Shown here in pieces: positions 17,901-26,746 of a DNA stretch of 64,000 bases. Numbering within the stretch: the stretch's first letter is position 1; every line of letters starts with the position of its first letter. The notes below the pieces were generated by a model. That model searched no databases and had not been told where the DNA came from. It saw only the letters and a list, made by a program, of their open reading frames with translations. This DNA comes from UBA7359 sp041689615 (GTDB lineage: Bacteria > Pseudomonadota > Gammaproteobacteria > Eutrophobiales > Eutrophobiaceae), in the NCBI GenBank assembly GCA_041689615.1, contig JBDNFW010000064.1, positions 80,614 through 144,613 of the forward strand, read 5' to 3'. A program made the translations under genes and the position numbers.

Positions 17901-18439
17901 AAGATTTAATTGATGCATTAACAACGCTGGAAAATGCGATTAATAAAATTGACAAAGAAACTCGAACTCGTTTTAAAGAAACATTTGACGAGCTAAATAC
18001 GAATATTAAAGAAATGTTTCCAAAATTGTTTGGCGGCGGCCATGCTTACCTTGAATTAACAGGTGATGATTTATTGCAGACAGGTGTTGCCATTATGGCG
18101 CGCCCGCCTGGTAAGAGAAACAGCAATATCCACTTATTGTCGGGTGGCGAAAAAGCGCTAACAGCTGTTGCACTTGTTTTTTCGATATTTAAGCTAAATC
18201 CTGCTCCTTTTTGTATTCTTGACGAAGTTGATGCACCGCTTGACGATACTAATGTCGGACGCTTTAGCGAGTTGGTCAAATCAATGTCCGATGAAGTCCA
18301 GTTTATTTTCATCACACATAACAAAATTACGATGGAAATTGCCAACCAGCTTCTTGGTGTGACCATGCACGAGGCTGGTGTGTCACGCCTTGTCTCTGTA
18401 GATATGAGTGAAGCTGTTGAAATGGCGGCGACCGCTTAA
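14933..18439 (+). CDS. smc: Chromosome segregation ATPase SMC
   Basis: SMC dimers entrap and organise the chromosome. The 1168-residue protein shows the full layout: N-terminal ATPase lobe with Walker A GPNGCGKSN (K37), coiled coil arm, hinge around 510-650 with globular sequence, return coiled coil, and a C-terminal lobe with signature LSGGEKAL (about 1069) and Walker B CILDEVDAPLDD. The ATG at 14933 (MRLCNIKLSGFKSF) matches the family start; an upstream in-frame TTG at 14921 adds only four residues. Partners ScpA and ScpB are not in the window. The gene is followed by the palindromic repeat and then zipA. Confidence 0.97.
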   Translation: MRLCNIKLSGFKSFVDPTNLVIPDSLVGIVGPNGCGKSNIIDAVTWVMGESSAKHLRGESLTDVIFSGSSARQPVGQASVELVFDNTEKKLGGQYASYNEISVKRQINRDAVSTYYLNGTRCRRRDITAIFLGTGLGPRSYAIIEQGMISRLIDAKPEELRTYIEEAAGISKYRERRRETENRIKHTKENIERLTDIREELGKQLNHLQRQAKAAERYKKLKEEQRQVSSELLALNWRDLNKEMSALKEGAGKRENAVEAAIAKVRETEAEIEKQREALSEANQHFNNKQSDFYKVGSDISSYEQKLQHTREKIATIESELEKVRQTHADTVKQHEQDKAEYEKLQNELTNLEPRLSGSRDESNKAYEILNHAEEAMQSWQSEWDIFNESYSEFTRQGQVDKTRLEHLEFGLGELAERRIQLEQEISKFEQSDLNNTIETLSKSLASEEEKHRVLTKDYVEKQNTVKDYREKVRALSSTLNSARQEFQSLRGRLASLETLQQSVIENNQELNDWLKENNLDQKQRLSQSIKVNPRWTHALETVIGAHLHDICIDDLGNYISKLESAPGKFGLMNTSSSNHSSEAKQFPRLIEQITTDIRVPSILENIHLADSLEQAMSMLPSLSAGQSIVTEKGIWLSHDWVIVNNLSDTNDSVLNREEEISSLKLDLAKREGEIQSIESELKSTEENLEQVEATLNDQQSLTTQQQQAISDIRAKLASIQTESEQLSIRHQEYLEELSENQEQSESDKSEIDSIKPRLESVEEDNKQFQQQREELSNVREKHRESLNTARASWQETHNESHGIALQLESYSSRRASYEQAIKRNDIQVSHLANRLSELEKNLSENQSPVKEIQEKIEVCLKDKVDAEKNLGDARTNVQAIEASMRELEQNRHKFEEELEGLRTELEKARLGVNSCQVRLETVEEKLSVEQHNAKELLETMEEGANQEDWTAQLEAIDRKITRLGPINLAAIDEYTQNSERKTYLDSQHKDLIDALTTLENAINKIDKETRTRFKETFDELNTNIKEMFPKLFGGGHAYLELTGDDLLQTGVAIMARPPGKRNSNIHLLSGGEKALTAVALVFSIFKLNPAPFCILDEVDAPLDDTNVGRFSELVKSMSDEVQFIFITHNKITMEIANQLLGVTMHEAGVSRLVSVDMSEAVEMAATA

Positions 18440-18512
18440 CTAATTAATGTTTTTTCCCAGGCTTAGTCTGTCTGTTATAGTGCAATTATTTTATTACCTA
18501 ATATAAACACGA

Positions 18513-18683
18513 GCTACATACCCATGATGTTTGGAAATGTGTATCCATAGTGCGTTTGTTTTCATTCAGGACAAGGCGCGAGGATGCGGCATGGTCATTC
18601 CCTGCAAAGAGGAGCAACGCTGTCATGGATGAAAACAAACGTGCTATGGATATCGTATTTCTAGGTATCATGGGTATCTAAGC
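18513..18683. repeat. Long imperfect palindrome (MITE-like intergenic repeat) before zipA
   Basis: Two arms of about 47 bp (18519-18565 and 18629-18676) are inverted copies with roughly 80-85 percent identity by eye. They share blocks TACCCATGAT, GAAAT, TCCATAG and CGTTTGTTTTCAT. The 63-bp centre has its own smaller hairpin around GCATGG and CCCTGC. Paired bases extend a little beyond the arms. The centre is clearly GC-richer than the surrounding sequence. The right arm ends about 10 bp before the zipA start codon. There is no coding capacity. It looks like a non-autonomous mobile or REP-type intergenic element; no second copy was seen in this window. Confidence 0.8.
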
Positions 18684-18686
18684 GCC

Positions 18687-19610
18687 ATGGATAACTTGCG
18701 CCTCATATTACTAATTATTGGATGCCTTATTGTTATGGGCATCTACTTGTGGGAAGTGTTTTACAAAGCAACACCCAAGAAAAGGACAGACATACTTAGC
18801 GCTGTCGATGAAACGCCAGATAATTTCATTTCTCCAAGCCATACCAATGAAGCAGCTTTCGATAATTATTCTACTGATGAAGATGCCTTAACTGATCTCG
18901 GTAGTTTATTAGCGCGATCACGAAATCAGAATATCGATGATACGCCTGAATCATTTAATGTTTCTGAAACAAGTGACAACATTGAAGAAGAAGACGAAGA
19001 AGCTTTGCCACTTGAGATGAGCGTTAAAGATTATGAAGCCAGCATAGACGAAAAGTATGATTCGGATATTTTTGCGGCAATTGAAGAAGATCTCCACGAT
19101 CAGGAAGTCATGGATGATGAGAGTAATGTCTCTGATGAGTTTGATGAAGAACAAGAAGAAGCTGAAATTCCAGAAAGCAATAAAACCAGTGAAGATTTAT
19201 TAGTTCTTTATATTACAAGCCCGTCGCATATTTCGTTTAATGGCTTATCCATAAGTAAAGCCGCCGATGAAGTTGGCATGATCTATGGGCATATGAATAT
19301 TTTTCATCATTTCGGTCCGGGGAAACTTCATTCCGGACAACCTTTATTTAGTCTTGCCAATATGCATGAACCGGGTTCATTTGATCTTGGGCGCATGGCC
19401 TATTTAAAGACAAAAGGGCTTGCGATGTTTATGTATTCGCCTGCTTCGATCGATGCCAGTGTTGTTTTTGAATTATTTTTAAATACGACACAACGTCTTG
19501 CCAAAATACTCGGTGGAACAGTACGAACTACAGATAATGAAGTTTTGAATAATGCTGCTATTACTGCTCTTCGAAAAAAAGCTGAATCGTTTTCAGCCGA
19601 TTATCAATAG
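18687..19610 (+). CDS. zipA: Cell division protein ZipA
   Basis: ZipA anchors FtsZ to the inner membrane. The 307-residue protein has the expected N-terminal membrane helix (LRLILLIIGCLIVMGIYLW), a long acidic linker rich in Glu and Asp (about 40-170) in place of the usual Pro/Gln-rich linker, and a C-terminal FtsZ-binding domain from LLVLYITSPSH with the conserved FHHFGPGKLHSGQPLFSLANM segment. It lies directly before ligA, the usual gammaproteobacterial order. No ribosome binding site is visible before the ATG, and the palindromic repeat reaches to within about 10 bp of it, so translation initiation may be affected by that structure. Confidence 0.95.
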   Translation: MDNLRLILLIIGCLIVMGIYLWEVFYKATPKKRTDILSAVDETPDNFISPSHTNEAAFDNYSTDEDALTDLGSLLARSRNQNIDDTPESFNVSETSDNIEEEDEEALPLEMSVKDYEASIDEKYDSDIFAAIEEDLHDQEVMDDESNVSDEFDEEQEEAEIPESNKTSEDLLVLYITSPSHISFNGLSISKAADEVGMIYGHMNIFHHFGPGKLHSGQPLFSLANMHEPGSFDLGRMAYLKTKGLAMFMYSPASIDASVVFELFLNTTQRLAKILGGTVRTTDNEVLNNAAITALRKKAESFSADYQ

Positions 19611-19622
19611 AACTTGAAGGAA

Positions 19623-21626
19623 ATGACTTTGCAACAAGCAAGCAAGCGAGCTAATGCTCTTCGCGAAACGATCAATCAACATAACTATCAGTACTATGTA
19701 TTGGATGATCCTGATATTCCTGATTCAGAATACGATAGATTGTTACGTGAGCTGATAGAGATTGAAACTGAGTATCCTGAACTCATCATTGCTAATTCAC
19801 CTACGCAACGTGTTGGTGCGTCGCCGTTATCAGAGTTTGAACAAGTAAAACATACTGTGCCGATGTTATCACTGGCAAATGCTTTTGATGAAGATGAAAT
19901 GAAAGCGTTTGAAAAAAGAATTAATGATCGACTTGAAACAGAAACGGTGATTTTCTCGGCAGAAACAAAACTGGATGGTTTGGCTGTTAGTATTCTTTAT
20001 GAGAATGCTTTATTAAAAGTTACTGCTACTCGTGGCGATGGCTACTTTGGTGAAAATGTAACGCACAATGTTAGAACCATATCCTCGGTTCCTTTAAGTT
20101 TAAGGGGTGAAGATATTCCTGAGTTATTAGAGGTCAGGGGTGAAGTTTTTATGGCGCATAAAAGCTTTGAAGAATTAAATAATAAGCAGCGCGAAAAAAA
20201 CGAGAAGTTGTTTGCCAATCCACGTAATGCTGCTGCAGGTTCTTTGCGTCAATTAGATCCGAAAATAACCGCGCAAAGAATATTGTCATTTTTTGCTTAT
20301 GGAATTGGTGATTATAAAGGTAATGTCGATTTTAAAAGTCACACGCAAATATTAAAGCAGCTTAAACAATGGGGTATTCCTGTTTCTCCAGAAACAAAAG
20401 AAATGAAAAACCTGCAAGCTTGTCTGGAATACTATAAAGAGATAGGAGAAAGGCGAGCGAGTTTAGCTTATGAGATTGATGGCGTAGTTTTTAAAGTTAA
20501 CGACCTAATGCAACAACAAGCATTAGGTTTTGTTTCTCGATCCCCTCGCTGGGCAATTGCTTATAAATTTCCACCTGTAGAAGAGATATCAAGAATAGTC
20601 GATATAGAAGTTCAAGTTGGTCGTACTGGCGCAATAACACCTGTGGCAAGACTTGAACCTGTTTTTGTTGGAGGCGTTACGATTACTAACGCAACCTTGC
20701 ATAACCTTGACGAGATTAAACGTAAAGATATAAGAATAGGGGATTGGGTTTACATTCGACGTGCAGGCGATGTTATTCCTGAAGTTGTAAGTGTTATTAA
20801 GGAAAAGCGTGGTGATGTAACTGAGTTTACTATGCCGCAAGTTTGTCCTGTTTGTGGTGCAGAGGTTGAAAGACAGGAAGGAGAAGCCGTCTTTCGATGC
20901 ATGGGCGGCATTTCCTGTTCAGCACAAAACATTCAAGCAATCATTCATTTTGTTTCACGTAAAGCAATGAATATTGATGGTCTTGGTGAAAAAATAATTA
21001 TTCAATTAATAGATGCCGGTTTGGTTAATACAGTAGCAGATCTATATTTACTATTAAATAAACGAGAACAACTTGCTAGTTTGGAACGAATGGCTGAGAA
21101 GTCCGCTGATAACTTGATTGGAGCATTAGAAAAAAGCAAAGAAACAACATTAGATCGATTTATCTATGCACTTGGTATTCGTGAAGTAGGCGAAGCCACA
21201 GCGCGTTTGTTAGCACAACACTTTAAAGAATTAGCGCCTATAGAAAATGCATCAGCAGAAGAGCTGGAAAAAATATCCGATATTGGTCCTGTAGTCGCAC
21301 ATAATATTCACACTTTTTTTCAACAAGAACACAATATTGAAATAATTGATAAACTAAAAAAATATATTCATTGGGAAACAGTTGAGACTAATCAATCAAC
21401 AAAATTAAATGGAATGACATTCGTTATTACAGGAACGTTATCTAATATGAGTCGCGATGAAGCAAAACAAAAATTAATGTCACTTGGCGCAAAAGTCAGC
21501 GGCAGTGTTTCTAAAAAGACAAGCTATGTTGTTTATGGGGATTCACCTGGGAGTAAATACGAAAAAGCGATGCAATTAGGTGTAAAAACATTAAATGAGC
21601 GAGAAATGTTAGAGTTAATTAAGTAA
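19623..21626 (+). CDS. ligA: NAD-dependent DNA ligase
   Basis: LigA seals nicks using NAD+. At 667 residues it has normal length and all domains: Ia with HNYQYYVLDDPDIPDSEYD, adenylation domain with ETKLDGLAVS (K116 is the adenylated lysine), OB fold, four-cysteine zinc finger beginning CPVCGAEVERQEG, helix-hairpin-helix repeats around 510-570, and a C-terminal BRCT domain starting GMTFVITGTLS. The ATG at 19623 is chosen by family; a TTG at 19614 is in frame and AAGG sits too close to the ATG to decide. It follows zipA by 12 bp. Confidence 0.97.
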   Translation: MTLQQASKRANALRETINQHNYQYYVLDDPDIPDSEYDRLLRELIEIETEYPELIIANSPTQRVGASPLSEFEQVKHTVPMLSLANAFDEDEMKAFEKRINDRLETETVIFSAETKLDGLAVSILYENALLKVTATRGDGYFGENVTHNVRTISSVPLSLRGEDIPELLEVRGEVFMAHKSFEELNNKQREKNEKLFANPRNAAAGSLRQLDPKITAQRILSFFAYGIGDYKGNVDFKSHTQILKQLKQWGIPVSPETKEMKNLQACLEYYKEIGERRASLAYEIDGVVFKVNDLMQQQALGFVSRSPRWAIAYKFPPVEEISRIVDIEVQVGRTGAITPVARLEPVFVGGVTITNATLHNLDEIKRKDIRIGDWVYIRRAGDVIPEVVSVIKEKRGDVTEFTMPQVCPVCGAEVERQEGEAVFRCMGGISCSAQNIQAIIHFVSRKAMNIDGLGEKIIIQLIDAGLVNTVADLYLLLNKREQLASLERMAEKSADNLIGALEKSKETTLDRFIYALGIREVGEATARLLAQHFKELAPIENASAEELEKISDIGPVVAHNIHTFFQQEHNIEIIDKLKKYIHWETVETNQSTKLNGMTFVITGTLSNMSRDEAKQKLMSLGAKVSGSVSKKTSYVVYGDSPGSKYEKAMQLGVKTLNEREMLELIK

Positions 21627-21695
21627 GTTAAAGCATACAGTCGTAGGCCATAGTATTTAAAAAAATATTTTTTATCTGATTCCTTAAAACTAAAT

Positions 21696-22631
21696 TTACT
21701 CTTTGCTCTCAACTTCAACTCGATTACGTCCACCTTCCTTGGCTTTATAAAGTAGAGCATCAGCACGTTCTACTAACTTGAGTCGATCATCGCCTTCCTG
21801 AAATTCGACTAAACCTATTGAAACTGAAATATTGAGTTTTATATTGTTGTAGTCAAATTTCATTTTTTCGACTTTTTTTCTCATGCGTTCAGCTAATAAT
21901 TTAGCACCTGCGACTTTAGTATTTCGGAGTAAGATAACAAATTCTTCACCGCCATATCGAAAAACGATATCACTACTACGCATGCATTCCATAATGCAGT
22001 CGGCAAAACTTTTTAATACGGCATCACCAACGATATGACCATAGTTATCGTTGATTTGTTTGAATCTATCCAAGTCCAACATCATGAGTGAAAGAGTGTG
22101 ACCATGACGTGTTGCTAAATCAATTTCTTGTTCGATTGATTTATCAAATGCAGCACGATTGTTTAAACCTGTTAATGGATCGCTATAAGCTTTTTCTACT
22201 GCTTGTTTGTATAGCAAGGCATTTCTTAATGGATAGATTAATGCCGAGATCAAACTTTCTATTTTATTAATTTCGACATCAACAAATTTGCTGTTTCGAG
22301 AAATGATGATTTCACCCATCTTTTTTCCAAATAAAACCAGGCTGTATATCGATCTGTGTATTGCAGCTTTACCAATATCGTATTTGATACCTTCATCCTG
22401 ATTTTCATAGCTAAGGTGTTCATGAGGAACGACGGCCGCCATTTCATCATCAAATAATTCAATCAACTTTTCCAATTCAAGCGTGCTCTGCAATACACCC
22501 ATTACATGAATAGACATATTGGTCACATCGGTCATATTTTCAGGATAGGAAATCATCAGGCGTGAGTTTTGTACCCCCGGTGAATTGCTAATGTCTGTAA
22601 TATCTGCCATAGGCCCAGTTGAATTAGTCAT
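21696..22631 (-). CDS. Diguanylate cyclase (GGDEF protein)
   Basis: Makes c-di-GMP from two GTP. 311 residues: an N-terminal region of about 135 residues with no domain I recognise, then a GGDEF domain starting DPLTGLNNRAAFD and holding RYGGEEFVILL, an active-site variant known to be active. RSSD lies five residues before GGEEF, matching the RxxD inhibitory site, so product inhibition is likely. No membrane segments or signal peptide, hence cytosolic. It is convergent to ligA with 69 bp between them, which holds only a weak AT-rich hairpin. Two PilZ-type receptors are encoded elsewhere in the window. Confidence 0.93.
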   Translation of the reverse strand: MTNSTGPMADITDISNSPGVQNSRLMISYPENMTDVTNMSIHVMGVLQSTLELEKLIELFDDEMAAVVPHEHLSYENQDEGIKYDIGKAAIHRSIYSLVLFGKKMGEIIISRNSKFVDVEINKIESLISALIYPLRNALLYKQAVEKAYSDPLTGLNNRAAFDKSIEQEIDLATRHGHTLSLMMLDLDRFKQINDNYGHIVGDAVLKSFADCIMECMRSSDIVFRYGGEEFVILLRNTKVAGAKLLAERMRKKVEKMKFDYNNIKLNISVSIGLVEFQEGDDRLKLVERADALLYKAKEGGRNRVEVESKE

Positions 22632-22783
22632 AATTAATATTCAATAGTTTACTTGATTTTTCAAATGCAAGATGAATGCCAAGGAAAAAACAACAAATTT
22701 CTTTTACCTTCAGCTATATATATAGGAATGATTTTCTAAATTATCAAGAAAATATTATAAGTAGTTGTAAATTATAATATTAT

Positions 22784-24415
22784 TTAAGCCGCTATATGTC
22801 CGTTTTCTGATGATTTTGGATCAATAATAGTGTTTATGGCTTTTTCAGCCGTATCTGCAACAGGATAATCAACGGTATAGTGAAGACCACGGCTTTCTTT
22901 TCGTCTAAGTGCAGATTCTACGATTAATTCAGCGACGACAAGCAGATTTCGTAGTTCGACCAAATCTTTACTAATTCTAAAATTCCCATAATAATCAGTA
23001 ACTTCAGTTTTTAATAACCTGATTCGATGTTGAGCTCGTTGTAGTCGTTTTGTCGTTCTAACGATTCCAACATAGTCCCACATAAAACGTCGTATTTCTT
23101 GCCAGTTATGCGTTACTACAACTTCTTCATCCGAATCAGTGACGCGGCTTTCGTCCCATTCCGGTAATTTTCCCGGCATTTTTGTAGCGGCTAAAGATTG
23201 CCGGATGTCTTTAAAAGCGGCATGCGCAAAGACAATACATTCCAGTAAAGAGTTGCTTGCCATACGATTTGCGCCATGTAGACCGGAACAACTGACTTCA
23301 CCGATGGCATACAGTCCGGGAATATCTGTTTGCCCATTTTGATTAATCATCACACCACCACAGGTGTAATGCGCGGCAGGAACGACTGGAATCGGCTCAG
23401 ATGACATATCAATGCCAAATTCGAGACAACGTTTATTAATGGTCGGGAAATGTTGTTCAATAAACTCTTTGGATTTATGTGAGATATTTAAATATACACA
23501 ATCATGCCCTAAACGTTTCATTTCATAATCTATGGCTCGTGCTACAACATCTCTTGGTGCCAATTCTCCACGCGAATCGTAGCGATGCATGAAGCGTTCA
23601 CCGTTTGCCAAAATTAACTTCGCACCTTCACCCCTTAATGCTTCAGAGATAAGAAATGATTTAGCCATTGGGTGATACAGACAAGTAGGGTGAAACTGAA
23701 TAAATTCCATATTGCCAATACGACAACCAGCACGCCAGGCCATGGCAATACCATCACCGGTACAACTATCCGGGTTACTGGTGTACAGATAAGCTTTGCC
23801 AGCACCGCCTGTTGCTAAAATGACGTTGCGAGCACTGAAAACATTGACCTTACTATTAATAACATCAAGTACATACGTGCCAAGGCAACGATTACCCGGT
23901 TTCCCCAGTTTTTGTGAAGTAATTAGATCAACCGCGATATGGTGTTCGAATAAATCGATATTTGGATGTGCTCTGACTCGGGATTCAAGCGTTGTTTCTA
24001 TTGCTTTACCAGTTGCATCAGCGGCATGAATGATCCGTCTGTGGCTATGACCGCCTTCTTTATGCAAATGAAAAGGAGAGTTTGAACCTGCTTCAGCATT
24101 TGAACGAGTGAAGTCGACACCTTGATTAACAAGCCAATCAACACTTTTATGCGCACGCTCAACAACAAAGTGAACAATATCAGGATCACAAAGCCCTGCA
24201 CCTGCCGCTAAAGTATCTTCAACATGAGATTCAATAGAGTCATGTTCATCAAGCACAGCAGAGACACCGCCTTGTGCATATAGCGTGGCACCTTCAATTA
24301 AGGCTTCTTTTGATAAAACGGCAACATTGGCATAATCAGCAAGCTTTAGGGCGAGACTGAGCCCGGCAGCGCCACTACCAATGATTAATACATCATGTTG
24401 TTGTTGGTCATGCAT
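22784..24415 (-). CDS. nadB: L-aspartate oxidase
   Basis: First enzyme of NAD synthesis from aspartate, an FAD-dependent oxidase giving iminoaspartate. 543 residues with the dinucleotide-binding motif DVLIIGSGAAGLSLALKLA at the N-terminus, TLYAQGGVSAVLDEHD, the HSHRRIIHAADATG active-site loop, GEVSCSGLHGANRMASNSL with FAD contacts, and a helical C-terminal domain. No nadA or nadC is adjacent. It is divergent from rpoE, a pairing common in gammaproteobacteria. Succinate dehydrogenase flavoproteins are related, but these motifs and length point to NadB. Confidence 0.95.
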   Translation of the reverse strand: MHDQQQHDVLIIGSGAAGLSLALKLADYANVAVLSKEALIEGATLYAQGGVSAVLDEHDSIESHVEDTLAAGAGLCDPDIVHFVVERAHKSVDWLVNQGVDFTRSNAEAGSNSPFHLHKEGGHSHRRIIHAADATGKAIETTLESRVRAHPNIDLFEHHIAVDLITSQKLGKPGNRCLGTYVLDVINSKVNVFSARNVILATGGAGKAYLYTSNPDSCTGDGIAMAWRAGCRIGNMEFIQFHPTCLYHPMAKSFLISEALRGEGAKLILANGERFMHRYDSRGELAPRDVVARAIDYEMKRLGHDCVYLNISHKSKEFIEQHFPTINKRCLEFGIDMSSEPIPVVPAAHYTCGGVMINQNGQTDIPGLYAIGEVSCSGLHGANRMASNSLLECIVFAHAAFKDIRQSLAATKMPGKLPEWDESRVTDSDEEVVVTHNWQEIRRFMWDYVGIVRTTKRLQRAQHRIRLLKTEVTDYYGNFRISKDLVELRNLLVVAELIVESALRRKESRGLHYTVDYPVADTAEKAINTIIDPKSSENGHIAA

Positions 24416-24495
24416 CTTGCTTAAGGTAAGATAGCTTTTTTTTAATCTAAGTCTTTGATTGTAGAATATTAAACTATTTCATAACGTCTTTATAT

Positions 24496-24516
24496 GCAAT
24501 TCATAAATAGAATTGC
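24496..24516. promoter_or_regulatory. Inverted repeat in the nadB-rpoE divergent region
   Basis: Perfect arms GCAATTC (24496-24502) and GAATTGC (24510-24516) with a 7-bp spacer lie between the divergent nadB and rpoE starts. The spacing suits a dimeric regulator. No identity is proposed. A sigma-E type promoter (GGAACTT with TCTGA) was looked for upstream of rpoE and not found. Confidence 0.35.
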
Positions 24517-24557
24517 GCACTGCAATAATAAAATAATAGCACAAGGGGAAAGGCCAG

Positions 24558-25136
24558 ATGGCCGAGAAGGTTACAGATAAGCAATTAATAGACCGCGTTA
24601 AAAAGGGTGAAAAGGCGGCTTATGATTTGCTCGTAATTAAATATCAGCAACGCATAGTTAATCTTGTATCCCGTTTTGTCAGGAACCAAAGTGATGCTTT
24701 GGATGTCACACAAGAAGCATTTATAAAAGCATACCGAGCTTTACCTAATTTTCGTGGTGATAGTGCTTTTTATACATGGTTATACCGAATTGCCGTTAAC
24801 ACAGCGAAGAATCATCTTGCGGTGCAATCTCGAAGACCATCAGGTAATAACTATGATGTCTCCGAAATTGAACAAATTGAAGGTGCTGATGCTCTAAAAG
24901 AACAAGCAACACCGGAAAGTTTGCTGCTCAGAGATGAGTTACAAGCAACGGTTTTGAAGGCAATAGAAGATTTACCTGAAGATTTGAACACGGCAATAAT
25001 GCTTCGGGAAATTGAAGGCTTAAGTTATGAAGAAATAGCGAGTGTTATGGAATGTCCTATTGGAACGGTAAGGTCCAGGATATTTCGGGCACGTGAAGCT
25101 ATTGAGAGTGAAATGAAACCCTTATTGGAAAATTGA
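24558..25136 (+). CDS. rpoE: RNA polymerase sigma factor RpoE / AlgU (ECF)
   Basis: Envelope-stress sigma factor. The 192-residue protein has region 2 (VSRFVRNQSDALDVTQEAFIK with a -10 recognition helix ending TWLYRIAVNTAKNHL) and region 4 (LPEDLNTAIMLREIEGLSYEEIA, then GTVRSRIFRARE). Its identity with E. coli RpoE/AlgU in these segments is plain by eye. It starts the operon rpoE-rseA-rseB-mucD-grx, with the anti-sigma factor, its periplasmic stabiliser and a periplasmic protease directly downstream, the standard regulatory module. Confidence 0.97.
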   Translation: MAEKVTDKQLIDRVKKGEKAAYDLLVIKYQQRIVNLVSRFVRNQSDALDVTQEAFIKAYRALPNFRGDSAFYTWLYRIAVNTAKNHLAVQSRRPSGNNYDVSEIEQIEGADALKEQATPESLLLRDELQATVLKAIEDLPEDLNTAIMLREIEGLSYEEIASVMECPIGTVRSRIFRAREAIESEMKPLLEN

Positions 25137-25153
25137 AATTAAGGCCAAATATT

Positions 25154-25717
25154 ATGAACGAATCAAATAAAGAACAGCTTTCCGCATTTATCGATGGTGA
25201 ACACGATGGTGAACATATGCTGGATAATCTAATTCATGATGAAGACATGAAAGGAATCTGGTCACGCTATCATTTAATCGGTGATTGTCTACGCGGAAAT
25301 CTACCAGAAAAAATTTCCAATCAAATTTCAACAAACGTCAGTCATATTCTCCGAGACGAACCCACTATCCTTGCTCCAACAACAAAACGATTTAATATAA
25401 AACCACTTGCTGGTTTTGCTATCGCAGCGTCAGTTGCTATGGTGGCAATATTCAGTATTCAAAGCGGCAATGAGATTGATGCGGCATCAATTGGAGCGCC
25501 GACTATTGCGGCAACAACCGTCGCACAACCGGAAACATTTAGTTTTCCTGGGGCACAAGTTTTACCAGCAGCAGTAAAAGAATCAGATACACCTGAGTCA
25601 ATAGCAAATCAGCGCCTTAATAATTATTTAATGAATCATAATGAATATCGAAGTAATGTTGGTGTAAAGGGTATTTTACCTTATGCCAGAATGGTTACAA
25701 TTGAATCACAGGAATAA
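25154..25717 (+). CDS. rseA: Anti-sigma-E factor RseA / MucA
   Basis: Membrane protein that sequesters RpoE until cleaved by site-1 and site-2 proteases. The start is the ATG at 25154 (MNESNKEQLSAFIDGE, the typical beginning) with AAGG 9 nt upstream. The cytoplasmic domain has WSRYHLIGDCLRGN, the sigma-binding core. A membrane helix follows at about 85-103 (LAGFAIAASVAMVAIFSIQ), then a periplasmic tail of about 80 residues ending GILPYARMVTIESQE. 187 residues, normal. It overlaps the end of rseB upstream region if rseB uses its first ATG. Confidence 0.93.
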   Translation: MNESNKEQLSAFIDGEHDGEHMLDNLIHDEDMKGIWSRYHLIGDCLRGNLPEKISNQISTNVSHILRDEPTILAPTTKRFNIKPLAGFAIAASVAMVAIFSIQSGNEIDAASIGAPTIAATTVAQPETFSFPGAQVLPAAVKESDTPESIANQRLNNYLMNHNEYRSNVGVKGILPYARMVTIESQE

Positions 25718-26693
25718 TATTGCATTGAAATTTTTCTTCGCCATTAGTGCGCTTCTTATTGGAAGTATTAGTTTTGTAAATGCGGATAGCAGCACACCTG
25801 ATCCAAAGGTATTGATTGATGAAATGTCAAAGGCAAGTCGTGATTTAAATTACGATGGTGTTTTCATTTATCGTTTGGGTAACCAAATGGATACGATGAG
25901 AATTATTCATAAATCAGGTGAGGATGGTATTCATGAACGTTTGATTTCCTTAACTGGTCATGCAAGAGAAATCATCAGGAACAAAGACCAAGTAAAGTGT
26001 TTTTATCCTGAAGATAAAAAAGTCGTAGTTCATAAAAGCCGTTTAGGGAAATTAGTATCTACCTATTTGCCCAATCCTATTAAGTCGATTTCAGAATTTT
26101 ATAGTTTTGAACTTGCCGGAGAAGATCGCATTGCCGGGATGAACGCATGGATCGTTAACATCCGACCAAATGATAAATATCGATATGGTTATCAACTTTG
26201 GATAGAAAAAAAATCTCATCTATTACTTAAATCAGAACTGAAAAATCAATTGGGCGTAACGCTTGAGCAAATTATGTTTGCGCAACTAAACATAGTTGAT
26301 GATATTGATGACGCTTTATTACAACCATCAATATCAGGCAAAGGTTTTGCCTGGTATAACAATATGAAGAGCGTCAATTTTAAAGTTGATAACGATAAAC
26401 AATGGCAAGTGACATCAATGCCAGATGGTTTTTCAATGAGTGAACAGGAAAAAGAGGCAATGATGAATAGTTATATGCCTGTAGAGCACTATGTCTATAC
26501 CGATGGTTTGGCAATGGTCTCAATCTATGTAGAGAAACTGGATCAGAAAGACAATCTTAAAGCAGGATTATCCAGTTTTGGCGGAGTAAATACGTATTCG
26601 ACGCAGGTTGAAGGGTATCAAATTACAGCGGTGGGTGAGGTGCCTAAGGCCACTGTTCAGTTAATGGCTAATTCAGTAAAATCATTTCAATAA
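25683..26693 (+). CDS. rseB: Periplasmic sigma-E regulator RseB / MucB
   Basis: RseB binds the periplasmic part of RseA and shields it from protease until lipopolysaccharide or misfolded proteins are sensed. From the ATG at 25683 the protein is 336 residues and overlaps rseA by 35 bp. A TTG at 25725 with AGGA 11 nt upstream would start at the signal peptide itself (LKFFFAISALLIGSISF, cleavage after VNA) and avoid the overlap. The mature part begins with SKASRDLNYDGVFIYRLG and contains HERLISLTGHAREIIR and the MucB C-terminal domain with MPDGFSMSEQE. Product is secure, start unsettled. Confidence 0.93.
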   Translation: MPEWLQLNHRNNIALKFFFAISALLIGSISFVNADSSTPDPKVLIDEMSKASRDLNYDGVFIYRLGNQMDTMRIIHKSGEDGIHERLISLTGHAREIIRNKDQVKCFYPEDKKVVVHKSRLGKLVSTYLPNPIKSISEFYSFELAGEDRIAGMNAWIVNIRPNDKYRYGYQLWIEKKSHLLLKSELKNQLGVTLEQIMFAQLNIVDDIDDALLQPSISGKGFAWYNNMKSVNFKVDNDKQWQVTSMPDGFSMSEQEKEAMMNSYMPVEHYVYTDGLAMVSIYVEKLDQKDNLKAGLSSFGGVNTYSTQVEGYQITAVGEVPKATVQLMANSVKSFQ

Positions 26694-26746
26694 TATTTCT
26701 TCATGCTATTTTTGTAGGTAGCTATCTGCAATGGAACATAAAATAA

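Noticed and set aside
24416..24557. Expected sigma-E autoregulated promoter before rpoE.
   Set aside because: No GGAACTT-type -35 with TCTGA-type -10 was found at 16 bp spacing, so none is claimed.
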